DNA from: Cavia porcellus
Lineage: Eukaryota > Chordata > Mammalia > Rodentia > Caviidae
Length of the DNA stretch: 64,000 bases
Reading direction: 5' to 3'
Assembly: GCF_034190915.1 (NCBI RefSeq)
Contig: NW_026947484.1
Coordinates: 188,350,982 to 188,414,981, forward strand
Every line of letters begins with the position of its first letter. Positions within the stretch are counted from its first letter, which is position 1. Positions 37,741 through 48,500 of this stretch are shown here, piece after piece. Below the pieces are notes generated by a model, which was not told where the DNA came from, did not search any database, and was given only the letters and a program-made list of their open reading frames with translations. The translations under genes were made by a program, and so were the position numbers.

Positions 37741-38669
37741 GCCAGAAGCTGGAAGGTTACTGAGGCTGTAAGGTGGGCATGGGTCACACAGGAACAAAGG
37801 TAAGACATAGTTGTGTGTACTATTTTCAAACTGTCACTGAATTCCATTTCATAAGGAGAGTTGAATACATTAAATACACACAGATACATCTGTATATCAT
37901 TATTATATGTACACACACATACGCATTTAAAACATGAGAAGCACCACAGTACAATTACTAGCACACATTAGCAAGTTCTTATTCACACGAAGCTCTCCAT
38001 GCACCAGGAAACCCCATTCTTGGCCGACTCTGGTCCAACTTGCACCATGACCTTCTTTTTCTTCTGTGGGCCGTGCAATAAAGACAGGGCCAGCCAGGAC
38101 TAAGACAGTGTGACTGGAGGTAGCAAAGCAGCCAACTGAGTCACAGTCAGAGGGAAATGTGGGTGTGAACTCATGGGATTGCATGAGTTTAAACTCAGCC
38201 TGTCATCACCCAAGATCTGTGCAGCTCTGTTTCAGGGGATGGCATGGTTATAGCTTCCCAGCTTTCTCTAGGAAAGCGTACCTTACTTTATTTTCATGCA
38301 GTGTACTGTATTGCTGATGCATCTGTGGTATGAATCCCCACTCAGATCCCTTCCCTGCTGGATAGGAGCAGGGTGGTCAGCCCTGTAGCTACACAGATAC
38401 TCTGCCATGGTCAAGGGTTCATAATGCAGAGTTTTCACGAAGATCACCACAGACTCAGGCTTTGAATGATTCATTCATTAACACAGTCAAATGTTCATTG
38501 TGTCCATTTGGTACTATGTCAGATACTGGGGAAACACAGATAAACAAAACAGAGTTCCTGCCCTCAGGGAACCCACAGTGCTGTGGGAACAGGGAAGCAA
38601 TGCTGGTCCTTGGACTGGTCACCAGTGACAAACCTAATGCTCATTCCATCAATCCTTTCAAGTAGGAAT

Positions 38670-38800
38670 TCACAGATAACAAATGCAGGGTATAGGAGAG
38701 GCAAGTGGCTCCAGATCATTCAAAGGGAGAGAGCAGAGCTGAGACTTGAACCCGAGATCATGAATCCCAGAGCTGGTAGAGGAGCTACAACCCCTGAACC
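38670..38800 (-). mobile_element. MIR SINE fragment, reverse
   Basis: GGCAAGTGGCTCCAGATCAT and AGCTGAGACTTGAACCCGAG fit the reverse MIR tRNA-related end. Confidence 0.6.
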
Positions 38801-39394
38801 TCCCCCGGGGTCCTAGCTTTCCACCTGTGTTTTGAGCGTGAACAGGCACTTTCCCTCTCTGGGACTCAGCACCACTGTCCTTGAAAACAAGCCACTGGAC
38901 TCGATTGGCTTGTTCTCAACCCTAAGGCCCCTTAGAAATGAACCAGGAGCTTTTAAAGCCCACTGGTGGCCGCCCTTATGGGTTCCTGAGGAATTCCCAA
39001 GGTGTTTCAAAGGGTGACAACTACTTAACTCCTGTGACCTGAGCTCTCATCTTCTGATTTCCTGAAGAAAAAAAAAATGCTCTTTTCTTCTAACCCTTAA
39101 CACAAGGCACATGGAACCGCTAAGTGAATCGGGGTGGGGGAAGGAAAGCTTCCCAGCTCCACTCAGCTAAGGCCACCCGTGGAGAGGCACAGCAGGTCCT
39201 TTTCCTTTTGCTGCTGGTGTTTTCTCCTTTTGAATTAAACAAGCAGTAGCCATGAGTAAATGCAGGCTGAAGGAGGCATTTAGAGTATAAATTACTATTG
39301 CTTTTCAAAGAATTCAACCAAAGCCTTAAACATGGGCATGCCCTAGACACCAATAACCTGTTTTAGAATTTGTGCTGGAAGTAACTGCAGTAAA

Positions 39395-39700
39395 AGTCAA
39401 ATACAGAGCCATGAGAACGTGTTCATCTCAACAGTGAAAAATTAAAAGGAGCCCAAAGGCCTAAAAACAACTAATTTAATTATGGAACATCCATACAATG
39501 AAATACTATTCCAATGAAAAATTCAACACTCCGGAGGAAGTCTCTTTAGATAATTATTAAAGTAAGCAAAGCAATCAACAAAATGCAATGTACAGAATGA
39601 TCTGTTCATGTTCTAATATATGTTTAGGCATGAAAATTAAACTTGAAAGACAGCCTACCAACTGTTAGCAGGCTTTATGTCTGAGTCATGAGATAATATG
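39395..39700 (+). mobile_element. Old L1 fragment
   Basis: AATTATGGAACATCCATACA with ATGAAATACTATTCCAATGA and a following AT-rich tail resemble an L1M 3' region. Limits approximate. Confidence 0.6.
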
Positions 39701-40109
39701 TAATCTTTTAAAATCCTGTTTTTCTGGTCATTTTTTTGGTCCTAGGTTTTTATAATGGTTATGTATTATTTTTATTATCAAACTTTAAAATTTTGTTTTG
39801 AAAAAACATCTCCTCTTTCAAGGCTGCTTACGTCCCGCTGTCTGCCCCATCTGTGGTGGAAGAACATGTGCTCACTCTTCACGGATGCTCCGGGCGAGCT
39901 CCCGGGCCCTCAAGCCCGCGGCTGCACACCCACCTCCACTAGGCTGAGTCTCTCCAGGACGGGCGCTGAGTCCTGAGCCCTCTAGCTACCCCACCACCCC
40001 CAGGCAAACAGGCAGACAAGAAACTTGGGTGGACAGCACGCTTTCACAACACTCTTCTATCCTATCCATCTTTGGCACAGGACAAGTATGACCTGGATAG
40101 GACGGGAGT

Positions 40110-40220
40110 AGGTTGGGCTGAGTGGAGATAGGCTGGGCCGGCTTGAGTTTGGCTGGCTTGAGTCGAGCTGGGCCAAGCTGAGTGGGGTTGAGTTGATTTG
40201 GGCTGAGCTGAGCTGAGTTC
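40110..40220. repeat. Degenerate GGCTG/GAGCTG pentamer-like repeat
   Basis: Repeated GGCTG, AGCTG and TTGAG units, ending GGCTGAGCTGAGCTGAG. Looks like a decayed short-unit satellite; no coding sense. Confidence 0.75.
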
Positions 40221-40323
40221 TGATGGGAATCACGAATGGCTTCATGCATTATGCAACCCGAGCCCATTAAAGGCTGTCCAGGAATAGGTTTGGACCTCTC
40301 CTGAGCTCTGCGCTAACCTTAGA

Positions 40324-40415
40324 CTCTGTCTCTGACGCCCTGTCTCTTTGTCTCTCTCTGTTTATCTCTCTGTATTTCCCTGTCACTCTCTGTCTCTGTC
40401 TCTCTCATTCTCTCC
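40324..40415. repeat. CT-rich simple repeat
   Basis: Imperfect TCTCTG/TCTCTC units over about 90 bases. Confidence 0.85.
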
Positions 40416-42126
40416 ATTTGGGGTGCAGCAGAGGAAGGTGATCAGTCAACAAATCCCTGACACCCTCTAGCTCTCTGGACTCTTCCCTGACAGAAGCCCA
40501 GACCCCACTATCTTGTGCTGTGACCTTGAAGACTTGTTTGCACACCCATTCTCCTCACACACATTAAGTCTACACTGAGTTTCGTGTAATTGCTTCCATT
40601 TGTACAGCCCTCACCCACCTACCACCACCACTATACTCCTAGTACCTAATCACACCATGAGGAAATTATCTGAAAAACCCATCTATACTACAAAATCAAT
40701 GGCTTCATGAAAGGTAGCTTCTCTTATCAGAGTTTAAACATATTACAAAAAAAATCTCAAGGCTATATGGATGTAAACACATCCACACACACACCAGATT
40801 GACTTTTGGCACTGAAGTAACAACTGAGTTTAAATCATTAAGATAAACAACTTTCACTATTATATATATATATATTATTTTTCTCAATGACGGGCAACAT
40901 GATGAGAAAACAGCTTAGATTTTACTTGGCACTGCTTTGGAAAAAACCTGACTTTCTGTTACACCCTCATCTGTGGTCCATTTTAAACAGATCAAGCTGT
41001 AGAAATTAAAAGAAAACTGGAAAGTAAGTGCATATGTTTTAGTCAGAAGAAAAAATATAACTTCATAATCTCTGACAAAAGCGAAGCCAGCAGGAATAAA
41101 TAAGGTGAGTGTGGATAAGCGAGAAAACAAACTGCTTGCAATTCATATAATAAAGAGCAAAACACATTAATGTAAATTCCAGTCTTCCCGGTTGTTGTGA
41201 AAGAGACCTAAGAGCCCCTGGTTTTCTTTGATTACTCAGCCATGGTCACTCTACAGTTCCCAGAGCTGTGGCAGGATCAAGTTGACTCACACACCACAGA
41301 GGACACGGTCAGTGGTCACCCTGGACCACAGGCCAGACTGGCCCACTGTTTCTTCTTTGACTCAGTGAGAAAGTTTCCTGAGAGCCCACTGTGTCAGAAC
41401 TGTGCCAGGTCCTGGGACTGAGAGCAGGAGAAGCCCAGCCCCTGCTCCCATGCAGCAGCAGGCACGGAGGATGAATGCCTGAACCCTGTACCCTTGAGAC
41501 TGAGATTCCCAAAAGGCCTGGGAGGAAGGAGGGAGGCTCCCCAGAGCAGCATCCTAAAGAGCACATGGAGGCTCCAGGTAGACTAGAAGAAAGGCATATT
41601 TAAAGAGGACCTGGCTTGTGCAAAGGCACACATGTCACACAGAAGCCTGGCTCAGTGTGAGTCCAGGAGAGGCTCAGTGTTTGCTGCAAGAGACGCAGCC
41701 CTCTGAGGTAAAAGGCATGAGCCATCCAAGGTATGGTGAGAGCCCAGCAGGGTAATTAAACTGGGATGGCACGGTTAAATCGGTATCTAAGAGTCTTCTA
41801 AATGTAAGAACTATCCATCTAGCTCTGTGAGTCCACTGTGGGGAGCACAGACAAAAGCAATAACCCAAAAAAAAAAACATTTGTCTGAAGATGTTCCCAG
41901 CAGCATTCTTTATAATACTGGCAAAATGGCCAGACCCCAGTAATCAACCCTGGACTATCGCACTTGGGGAGATGCAGACCAGAGGCCAATGATGAGAAAT
42001 CTCAGGTCTGACTCCCACCCACCTCTCTGTCACTCAGAAAGCACAATGACCGCAAGAGCACGGTGATGTCATTAGAAGAAAATCTTCAACGGTTTACACA
42101 TGCTTGGATTTAAACCAGGTTTTATT

Positions 42127-42149
42127 AAAAAAAAAAAAAAAAAAAAAAA
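42127..42149. repeat. Poly-A tract
   Basis: A run of 23 A at the left edge of the L1-derived block. Confidence 0.95.
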
Positions 42150-42237
42150 GATACCTAAATGGCCAGCACACACTGCAAAAGATGCTCAGTGCCACTAGTC
42201 ATGAGAAAATGCGAATGAAAATCACAATGAGATACCA

Positions 42238-42239
<2 letters not shown>

Positions 42240-42290
<51 letters not shown>
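42240..42290. repeat. (AC)25 microsatellite
   Basis: Uninterrupted AC dinucleotides inside the L1, at the place where the L1 normally reads CACTACACACC. Likely polymorphic in length. Confidence 0.98.
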
Positions 42291-42292
<2 letters not shown>

Positions 42293-42975
42293 AGAAGACT
42301 ATAAGCCTGAAATAACAAGTATTAACGCTATGTGGGAAAATGACACCTTGCTACATTGCTGGCGGGAAAGTAAAATGGTATAGCCATGGTGGAAAACAGC
42401 TTGGGAATGCCTCAAAAACTTAAACATAGAATTGATATATGACCCAGAAACTTCACTCCTAGGTATATATCTAACAGAATTAAAAACCAGCTACTCAAAC
42501 AGAACCTCATACACAAATGTTCATAGCAACACTGTCACGATCACTGAAATGTAAGAACAACCCAAACGTCCATCAACAAGTGAATGGAAAAACAAAATGT
42601 TGTGTATACATACAGGGAATATTATGCAGTCATAAAGAAGAGTGAAATACTGACACTGATACAACAGGGGCTAACCTTAAACCATTAAGCTAAATGAAAG
42701 AATCCAGACATAGAAGTCATATGCTGAATGAGTCCATTTATATGAATCTGCAGAATGGACAAATTCATAAGGATAGTGGTTGCTAGAGGTGGGAGTGGGG
42801 TTATCGAAGAATGACTGCTAAATGGCTCTGGAGCTTCCTTTGGGGGTGACGAAAATGTTTGGGAAGTAGAAACAGTGATTGCATAAACGTGCTAAATGCC
42901 AATGAACTATATACATTTTTAAATGGTCAGTTTTATGTGATAGAAATCTCACCTCAATAAAAGTATAAGTCAAAA

Positions 42976-43390
42976 TATACAAATGGTCTACAGGCAGATG
43001 AAAGAGTGTTCAACTTAATGAGTAATCACGAATATGCTAATTAAGATGACAGCAAGATATTATATGCCTCCATTAGAAGTGCTGAAACTGTGACCAGGGC
43101 CAAGACCAAGTGCTGGCAAGAAATGGGGATTCTCATGGCCAAGTATGGGTGAGCACCCATGACCCTGGACTGTGCTCCCAGGCAAGGAGAGCGCCACTGC
43201 CAAAAGCCATAACAGCCCCAGCGCCGCTGCAGGAGGCGGGGCTCAGGAGCATCTGGCTACCCACACATGCAATACTGTACTGGAAGCTGCAGGAAAGACC
43301 TAACAGCCGCCACACACGGCAACATGACAAAACCTCAAAAGCGTAATATTCCACGAAGAAACCAGATGCTGAAGAAAACACCTGGCCTGT
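42976..43390 (+). mobile_element. Older L1 fragment
   Basis: AAATATACAAATGGTCTACA, GAGTAATCACGAATATGCTA and AAGTGCTGGCAAGAAATGG resemble the same L1 stretch just upstream of the 3' end, followed by a shuffled, divergent part. It is a separate, older copy beside the previous one. Confidence 0.6.
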
Positions 43391-43864
43391 CAGAAGTTCA
43401 AAACTGAGCAGAACAGAGCTTCAGAACTTAAATTATGTCACCACCACCCCGTCCCAGGAACAGCTGTTTATCTTCCCAAACGGCAGGTACTATACTCCAG
43501 TGACACTGTAAAATCAGGGACGTGACAGGCAATCCTATCCTGCAGCCAGCCTTGCTCCACAAAGGGCCCGGGGCCACTTGGGGCGCACCCCATTGACAGG
43601 AGTCTCTGCACATGGGACATCATGAGTATGGGTGAGAAAGTAAGACTGCATCACAATTGCCTACAACCCACTTCTTCTCCCTGTGAACTATGAGGAGCCC
43701 CTCGGGCAGTTCAGTGCCCACCTCCTTTCTGTCCCCAGCCAGCACAAGGCTGGTGAAGTCAGTGCTATGTGTGCATTTGTTGAACTCAACTATGTGGAAT
43801 ATTTAAATCTCATGCCAGGTAAACCCCGTTTTGTCTCTCAGTGTTTTAAATTAAAAGGAATACA

Positions 43865-43970
43865 GTGGCTCTTACCTCCCATTTCATAGATGGGAAAACT
43901 GAGGCTCAGAAAGGGGACAGTGACTCATTTCTGTTCACAGAGGGAGTCAGTGGAGAAACCACATTTCCTA
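43865..43970 (-). mobile_element. MIR SINE fragment, reverse
   Basis: CATTTCATAGATGGGAAAAC and TGAGGCTCAGAAAGGGGACA are the reverse MIR core. Confidence 0.75.
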
Positions 43971-44359
43971 ATGCTTGAAATATTTTCTGGCGGGGGGCCA
44001 TGAGGAAGAATATCAGGAAGCTTCCAAAGATCCCCTTTTCAATAGATCCGTTACCTGCAAATTATCATATGCCCATGCTCCATGCCAGTAAGGAAAGCCT
44101 TGCCCGGGCCCACAGTGACATTCTTGGAGAAACAGGAGGGACAGTAAAGCTGGAGACTTGGAGGTACAGGTGGACCTGGCGGGAACTCAGGGCCTGTTTT
44201 CCAGTGAAAACAAGCGGTGTGCCAGCTCCTCACCAGGCCAGCCAGCAGCTCCACCAGGATACCCTGCCGAATCTGGCATCTGCAGGCCCTGGGAAAACGC
44301 TGGATTTTGTTTTCATAAACAGCTTTGCTGAAATGCAGACTACATTCCCAGAAATTCAG

Positions 44360-44850
44360 CCAGTTTAGATGTACAGTTAGATGAGTTTTAATAAATTTAT
44401 ATTACACAACCTTAACCACAGTCCAGTTCTAAAATATCCCCCGTTTGCAATCACTCCTGGCTGCTCCCCCTGGCCCAGGCAACCACTGATGTGCTCTATC
44501 TCTGTAGTTTTGCCTTTTTAGAAATTTCATACAAATGAATGCTAACAATGTATAGTTTTCCATGGCTGGCTTCTTTTACAAAGCTGACTGCTTTTAAAGT
44601 TTATCTATATTGGAACATAGATCTGCATGCCATCTCTTTTTCGAGCTGAGTAGTATTTCACTGAAAGGATGTACCACATTTTGTCTCTTCACGAGCTGTC
44701 TCCATTTGGGGCCATTACAGAGAATGCTGCTGTGAGCACTCACAAGGAGTTGTTGGGTGGGCACGTGCTTTATGTCACTCAAGCAGATATTTAGGAGTAG
44801 ATTGTAGGATAAGTGTATGTTTAACCTTTAAGACTCTGCCAAAGTGTTAA
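44360..44850 (-). mobile_element. Old L1 fragment, reverse
   Basis: CCAGGCAACCACTGATGTGC, TTGCCTTTTTAGAAATTTCA and AGTAGTATTTCACTGAAAGG in this order are the reverse of an L1M4-like 3' region. Divergent and non-coding. Confidence 0.7.
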
Positions 44851-44889
44851 GAAAATGCAGCAAACTCATAACTTACAAACCACTGGCTT

Positions 44890-45075
44890 GACAGTTGAAC
44901 ACAGTGGTTAATGGCACAAATTCTAAGTCAAACCCTCTGACTCCAAACTGGAATTGCTTATGGATAAATGACTTTGTGCCTCAGTTCCCTCATCAGTGAA
45001 AAAGGATAGCAGGCAGAGTTGCTGTAAAGATGGAGGGTGAATTCACACAAAGCGCTGTGCTTAGGACTCTGTTTC
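44890..45075 (+). mobile_element. MIR SINE
   Basis: ACACAGTGGTTAATGGCACA, TTTGTGCCTCAGTTCCCTCA and GCAGAGTTGCTGTAAAGATG follow MIR from its 5' end. Confidence 0.82.
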
Positions 45076-46264
45076 TTTGAATTAGTGCTCTATGGTCTTA
45101 GCAACTTTTTCAGTAGCCAGTTGAGCAGCAGCCCCATAGGAGAAACAGCATCAGCTATGGAGTCCACAGGCAGGTAGGGCTGTCATGCATCAACCCAGGA
45201 ACAGCGGTGTCGCCTGAGGCAAATCATGTGCCATCGCTGAGCCTCCTCTGGATGGCAGGCCCAGCGATGTGCCAGAGGGTGAGTGCCGCTCTGTAAACCA
45301 CACAGTGCCATGAAGGTGCAATGGACTTGTGTTGTGAGGGGCTCACTAGAGACTGGGGTCCCTAAAGCCCCTTCTCTCTGGGAAGATTCTCTAACTGAAT
45401 ATTAGGATGCTTAACATTAGGATAATGGAGTTGAACGACATGGTTCAAATCCTACCACAGACTCTTAGAAGCTATAGTGACAGTAACATTCCTCAGCCCT
45501 CACCTCCTGGAGAGATGGGAAGGGTTGGATGAACCGGAACAGAAACAGGTTCACATCCCACCTGAACATTCAGAGTGTCCGATGAGTGTTAGCCACACAA
45601 AACTGCTCCCATTTCCAGAAACCTGCATCAGATTCCTTTAGGAGGTGAGTAATCGGAGTTGTAAATGGCCCTCCTGAGGGTTTTCTGGCCCTCCCTTTTT
45701 ATGTTACAGATAGAAACAGGACTTCCTCTGGACTCCAAACACCCCTGCCCTAGCATCAGGAGACCAGACTACAAACTCAGGAGAGAAAGAAACCAAAGTT
45801 TCTTTTCCTAGACCCCTTTGTTTTGACACAGCAGGGTGGCAGCAAAGTTCACAGGAGACCACAGAACCTGAAGTTGCCTCTGCAGCTGGGTTGGCAGTGC
45901 CCAGTATCAAATGCACAACTGTAACATCCCACCATGTGCCACGGTGCTGAGAGGCCAACACTAGGTTCCAGCTGCCCTTTGATCTGCAAGAAATGCCAGG
46001 CTGGGCACTCTGGCAGGAAAAGCTTTTGATGCATTTGGGTCTTACTTCCCAGAAGGCAAGTCTGAGCTGTCTCAGACGTTATCAGATACACAAAAAGTTA
46101 AGCAAGGTCATTTCTTCAACCTCCAGCTTCCTTTGGGGACCAGTGGCTGTTTCCCAGTTTCCCCATCCCGTATTTGATTGAGGGCATGTACTAATCTTTT
46201 AAATCCAAAAGGGGTCAGTGGGAGGCCGCTGTTCAGAGAGCCTTATTCTCCAGGGATAGTGTGT

Positions 46265-46306
46265 GGCTGGCCAGGGGCAGGAGGCTGGCCAGGGGCAGGA
46301 GGCTGG
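46265..46306. repeat. 18-base tandem duplication
   Basis: GGCTGGCCAGGGGCAGGA occurs twice in tandem, followed by a partial third copy. Confidence 0.93.
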
Positions 46307-46464
46307 AGCTGAGAGTTCCAGCTCTCAGACCGCCCACGTCCGAAGCCTCTCCCAACCTCAGCACTGTGATATCCTGGACTGCTTTCCAACACTGAGTTAC
46401 TGCAATGATCAAGTGGTAATTTCTGTTGGTTATTTTGTGCCAAGAGCATGGAAAGAAAATTATT

Positions 46465-46600
46465 TCTAATTTCTCCTTTAGTTTTCACAGCATTCTTTGG
46501 AGGTAAGGTAGTGTGATTATTCCCCTTTCCGATGGGGAAACTGAGGCACAGAGAGGTGAAATCCTTTATCCAAATTTGCACAGTCCAGTCAAACTCACAA
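46465..46600 (-). mobile_element. MIR SINE, reverse
   Basis: GTGATTATTCCCCTTTCCGA followed by TGGGGAAACTGAGGCACAGA is the reverse MIR core. A second, shorter MIR-like piece follows near 46660-46700. Confidence 0.78.
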
Positions 46601-47237
46601 ATCAAAGTCTCTGTTCAGACTTTGATAGTGATCCATTCGTTCAGCAGCCTCTAAGTCCTGGTGGGGAAACTGAGGTCCAGAGAAGAAAAGAGACCAAATT
46701 TCCTGGCTCTGGGCCCACAACTCTTTCCATCGCCTATGGGGCTACTGCCTACAATGGATAAAATCCCCTAAGTAACTCGAAGCTAAATTAAGCACGAGAG
46801 ATTCAGTTCCGTTGTTCAGGCGCGGCAAGTATGACCAGATGTCCCTGTCGGTGGTCATGCTTCGGCACCTTCCTACCTGGAGGACACCAGACCAGCCCAT
46901 CCCAGGAGCAGCGAACCAGCGCGCACAACCTGAGCGCGGCACAGGGTGCGCTGAGGGCTGTGGCTGCTGGCGGTGTCGCTGTACTTTCAAAGTCCCTCTC
47001 TGCCCAAAACTGGGGGAGCCGCTTAGACACTCCTGTTTCCTGGGGACCCATTCGCAGCTGGAAGCGCTGCTCTGCCCTGAGGAAACCGCAGGCAGGACCG
47101 CCGAGCGCAGGGAGCGGCGAGGACTCCCTTTTATGTCCAGGAATGAGGCGCGTATCGCAGCAGCGCCGCCGGCCACCCAAACCAGCTCCCCCAGGGCGCG
47201 GAGGCAGCCAGTGCCACCCTCACACTGGGACGCTTAC

Positions 47238-47314
47238 CTGTCGAGGCGCGCGTCTCGGTGACAGCGGACAGAAGCGCAGAGGCGGACAGCAGCAACGGCA
47301 GGCGCCAACTGCTC
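47238..47314 (-). CDS. COL15A1: COL15A1 exon 2 (signal peptide)
   Basis: This 77-base exon is bounded by a CTTCTTGCAG acceptor and a GTAAGC donor. Joined to exon 1 it completes Arg4 and encodes residues up to 29, with a typical signal peptide: a short basic start (MAPRSSWR), a hydrophobic core LPLLLSASALLSAV, and a polar TETRAST stretch around the likely cleavage site. Human COL15A1 has the same layout, ending near AVTQTRG. One base carries over into exon 3. The exon lies in the promoter CpG island and is very GC-rich. The exact cleavage position is not determined. Confidence 0.93.
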
Positions 47315-47397
47315 CTGCAAGAAGTGGCAGAGGGAGAGCAAGTGAGGCGGAGGTCGGATGGGCTGGATGGGACCGGGCACGGGGAAGCGGGACCCAC
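47315..47397 (-). other. COL15A1: COL15A1 intron 1 (83 bases)
   Basis: This very short intron starts GTGGGT and ends in a pyrimidine-rich TCTCCCTCTGCC tract followed by CTTCTTGCAG, with a plausible branch-point region CCTCAC. It is near the lower size limit for mammalian introns. Removing it is required to join MAPR to the hydrophobic signal-peptide core in frame. Confidence 0.85.
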
Positions 47398-47408
47398 CTT
47401 GGCGCCAT
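47398..47408 (-). CDS. COL15A1: COL15A1 exon 1, coding part (start codon)
   Basis: Eleven coding bases read ATGGCGCCAAG, followed by a GTGGGT donor, encoding Met-Ala-Pro and two bases of an Arg codon. The human protein also begins MAPR. The start context is strong, with G at -3 and G at +4, and I see no upstream ATG on this strand for more than 300 bases. Reading through the donor instead of splicing gives an Arg/Pro/Cys-rich frame with no signal-peptide match that stops near 47220, which supports the splice. The 5' UTR extends into higher coordinates for an unknown distance. Confidence 0.88.
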
Positions 47409-47728
47409 GGCGCGAGTCTGCGGAGCGCCGGGAGGCGCGCGGCGGATGGAACCCAGCAAACCGCTCCACCGAGGACGAGCACCGCTGAGCACTGGCTGCC
47501 GCGCTCCTCCTGCCCGCAGGGAACAAAGGCGGCGCTTGGCTGCGAAGGGATCCCGGCTCCGAGTTGCCCGCTTCCTGAATCACCGCGCTCTGAAACCCGA
47601 CTCCTCCTCCCTTACCCTCCGCCGGCACTGCGCCCCTCCTCGGGCAGCGCGGCGCGCTCACGCCCGCCCGGACCCCGGCGTCCCCACGCCCCTTTCCCCC
47701 GCCACGGATGCGCGCTCCCCGCCGCGGC

Positions 47729-47736
47729 TTACGTAA
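47729..47736. promoter_or_regulatory. Palindromic bZIP site TTACGTAA in the promoter
   Basis: A perfect 8-base palindrome TTACGTAA, the preferred site of PAR-bZIP/NFIL3 factors and also compatible with C/EBP-ATF and CREB-like dimers. It lies about 320 bases upstream of the COL15A1 ATG at the edge of the CpG island. Binding is not shown. Confidence 0.4.
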
Positions 47737-48264
47737 TGTGCGAAAAAGCCCAGGATGCGCCCCTCTGGGCAATCCACACCACCCCCACACACACCAAGAC
47801 TGTCTCTATGGAAGCTTCTCTGTGGATAGGCCAGTGGTCTTCCACCTTGGTAGCCCAGAGAGGCTGATTTCTTTGCAGGACAGATCAGGAGAGTCAGTCT
47901 CACAGCGGGAAATGAATATCCCAAGATCACGCAGTGGGAATGCGCTCTTGATCCAGGAGTGCCCAGGAATGGCCGCATACTTGCAGGACACAGGTGGTAC
48001 ATATAACTAAGACCTTAAAGGCCACGGTGTTCCTGAGCAGTTTGCAATCCCAGAACATTTAATACAAAGACTCCTAGAAAGTTTAATCCAGGCATCTCTC
48101 GCCTATCTCCAATTTATCGATGGAGAAATTAGGCCCAGAGAGGGCACGTAGATCACCAAGTCATCCACCCAGTGATTGTCAGAAGACTCGCTAGAGGAGG
48201 AAGGGCTGGAAAGGGTCTTCAAATGTTGTGGAGTCCATGTACAAAGGGTCCTTACAGGAGAGTG

Positions 48265-48500
48265 AGTTCCCTGTCTTTGGGTTATGAGTTTGGATTCTGA
48301 TCACACTGGATTGAATCCCAGCTTGGCTCTGCGTTCTGTGCAACATGCGCACGTCTGCTGGATGGTTTTTGTTGTTGTTGTTGTTGTTTTGTCTTTTTCG
48401 CATCTGTAAAAAGAGGATGAGAAACTCTTCGCAGGGCCAGACTCAAGGTGCTGCTGAAATGGGAAGCATTTATCAGAGTGCCTGGAGCAGGACAATCAGT
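48265..48500 (+). mobile_element. MIR SINE with TTG microsatellite
   Basis: TGGATTGAATCCCAGCTTGG and TCGCATCTGTAAAAAGAGGA are MIR-like, separated by a short TTG repeat at about 48369-48388. Confidence 0.6.

Larger units (their letters stand above)
42127..42975 (+). mobile_element. L1 3' end (L1M-type) with CA microsatellite
   Basis: The sequence follows the ORF2 end and 3' UTR of an old L1: AATGAGATACCACTACACAC, ACATTGCTGGCGGGAAAGTA, ATGACCCAGAAACTTCACTC, CCAAACGTCCATCAACAAGT, and AATCTCACCTCAATAAAAGT at the 3' end. Full of stops and not functional. An (AC)25 tract sits inside it. More L1-like sequence follows to about 43380. Confidence 0.88.
13208..47237 (-). other. COL15A1: COL15A1 intron 2 (about 34 kb)
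   Basis: This intron joins the signal-peptide exon to the TSPN exon. I found no other recognisable coding exon on either strand. Its contents are listed separately: SINEs, old L1 pieces, MaLR-like LTRs, MER5 and MIR copies, microsatellites, a CpG island at 21.1-21.35 kb and short tandem duplications. The remaining stretches, for example 17.9-20.2, 29-34 and 49% or so of the rest, are unique-looking non-coding DNA in which I see nothing specific. Confidence 0.9.
1..47750 (-). other. COL15A1: COL15A1 gene, 5' portion (collagen XV alpha-1), continues beyond left edge
   Basis: Seven exons on the minus strand, joined by phase-consistent splice sites, give an open frame of 350 codons matching the N-terminus of human COL15A1 as I know it. 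Collagen XV is a secreted multiplexin, a chondroitin-sulfate-bearing, non-fibrillar collagen of basement-membrane zones that links them to the interstitial matrix. Its C-terminus carries an endostatin-like domain, which is not in this window. Only the signal peptide, the TSPN domain and the start of the acidic non-collagenous region are here; no Gly-X-Y triplets are seen. The right boundary is the approximate edge of the promoter CpG island, since the transcription start is not determined. In human the gene lies next to TGFBR1 on its 3' side and GALNT12 on its 5' side; neither neighbour is recognisable here. Gene identity is very secure; exon numbering counts from the ATG exon. Confidence 0.96.
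46900..47750 (-). promoter_or_regulatory. COL15A1: COL15A1 promoter CpG island
   Basis: A GC- and CpG-rich block surrounds exons 1 and 2, with many CG dinucleotides (for example between 47390 and 47730), in sharp contrast to flanking DNA. No TATA box is evident upstream of the ATG, while GC-box-like CCCGCCC and CCGCCGG elements are, so a TATA-less, dispersed-start promoter is likely. Boundaries are judged by eye. Long overlapping open frames on both strands are by-products of the GC content. Confidence 0.85.

Noticed and set aside
46831..47736. 301-codon plus-strand open frame across the CpG island
   Set aside because: GC-rich DNA rarely forms stops; the protein is low-complexity Arg/Pro/Ser/Ala with no domain, antisense to real COL15A1 exons 1-2.
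47131..47790. 219-codon minus-strand open frame through the promoter
   Set aside because: It contains exon 2 in the correct frame but reads through intron 1 and the 5' UTR from an unsupported start; the spliced MAPR start fits the family.
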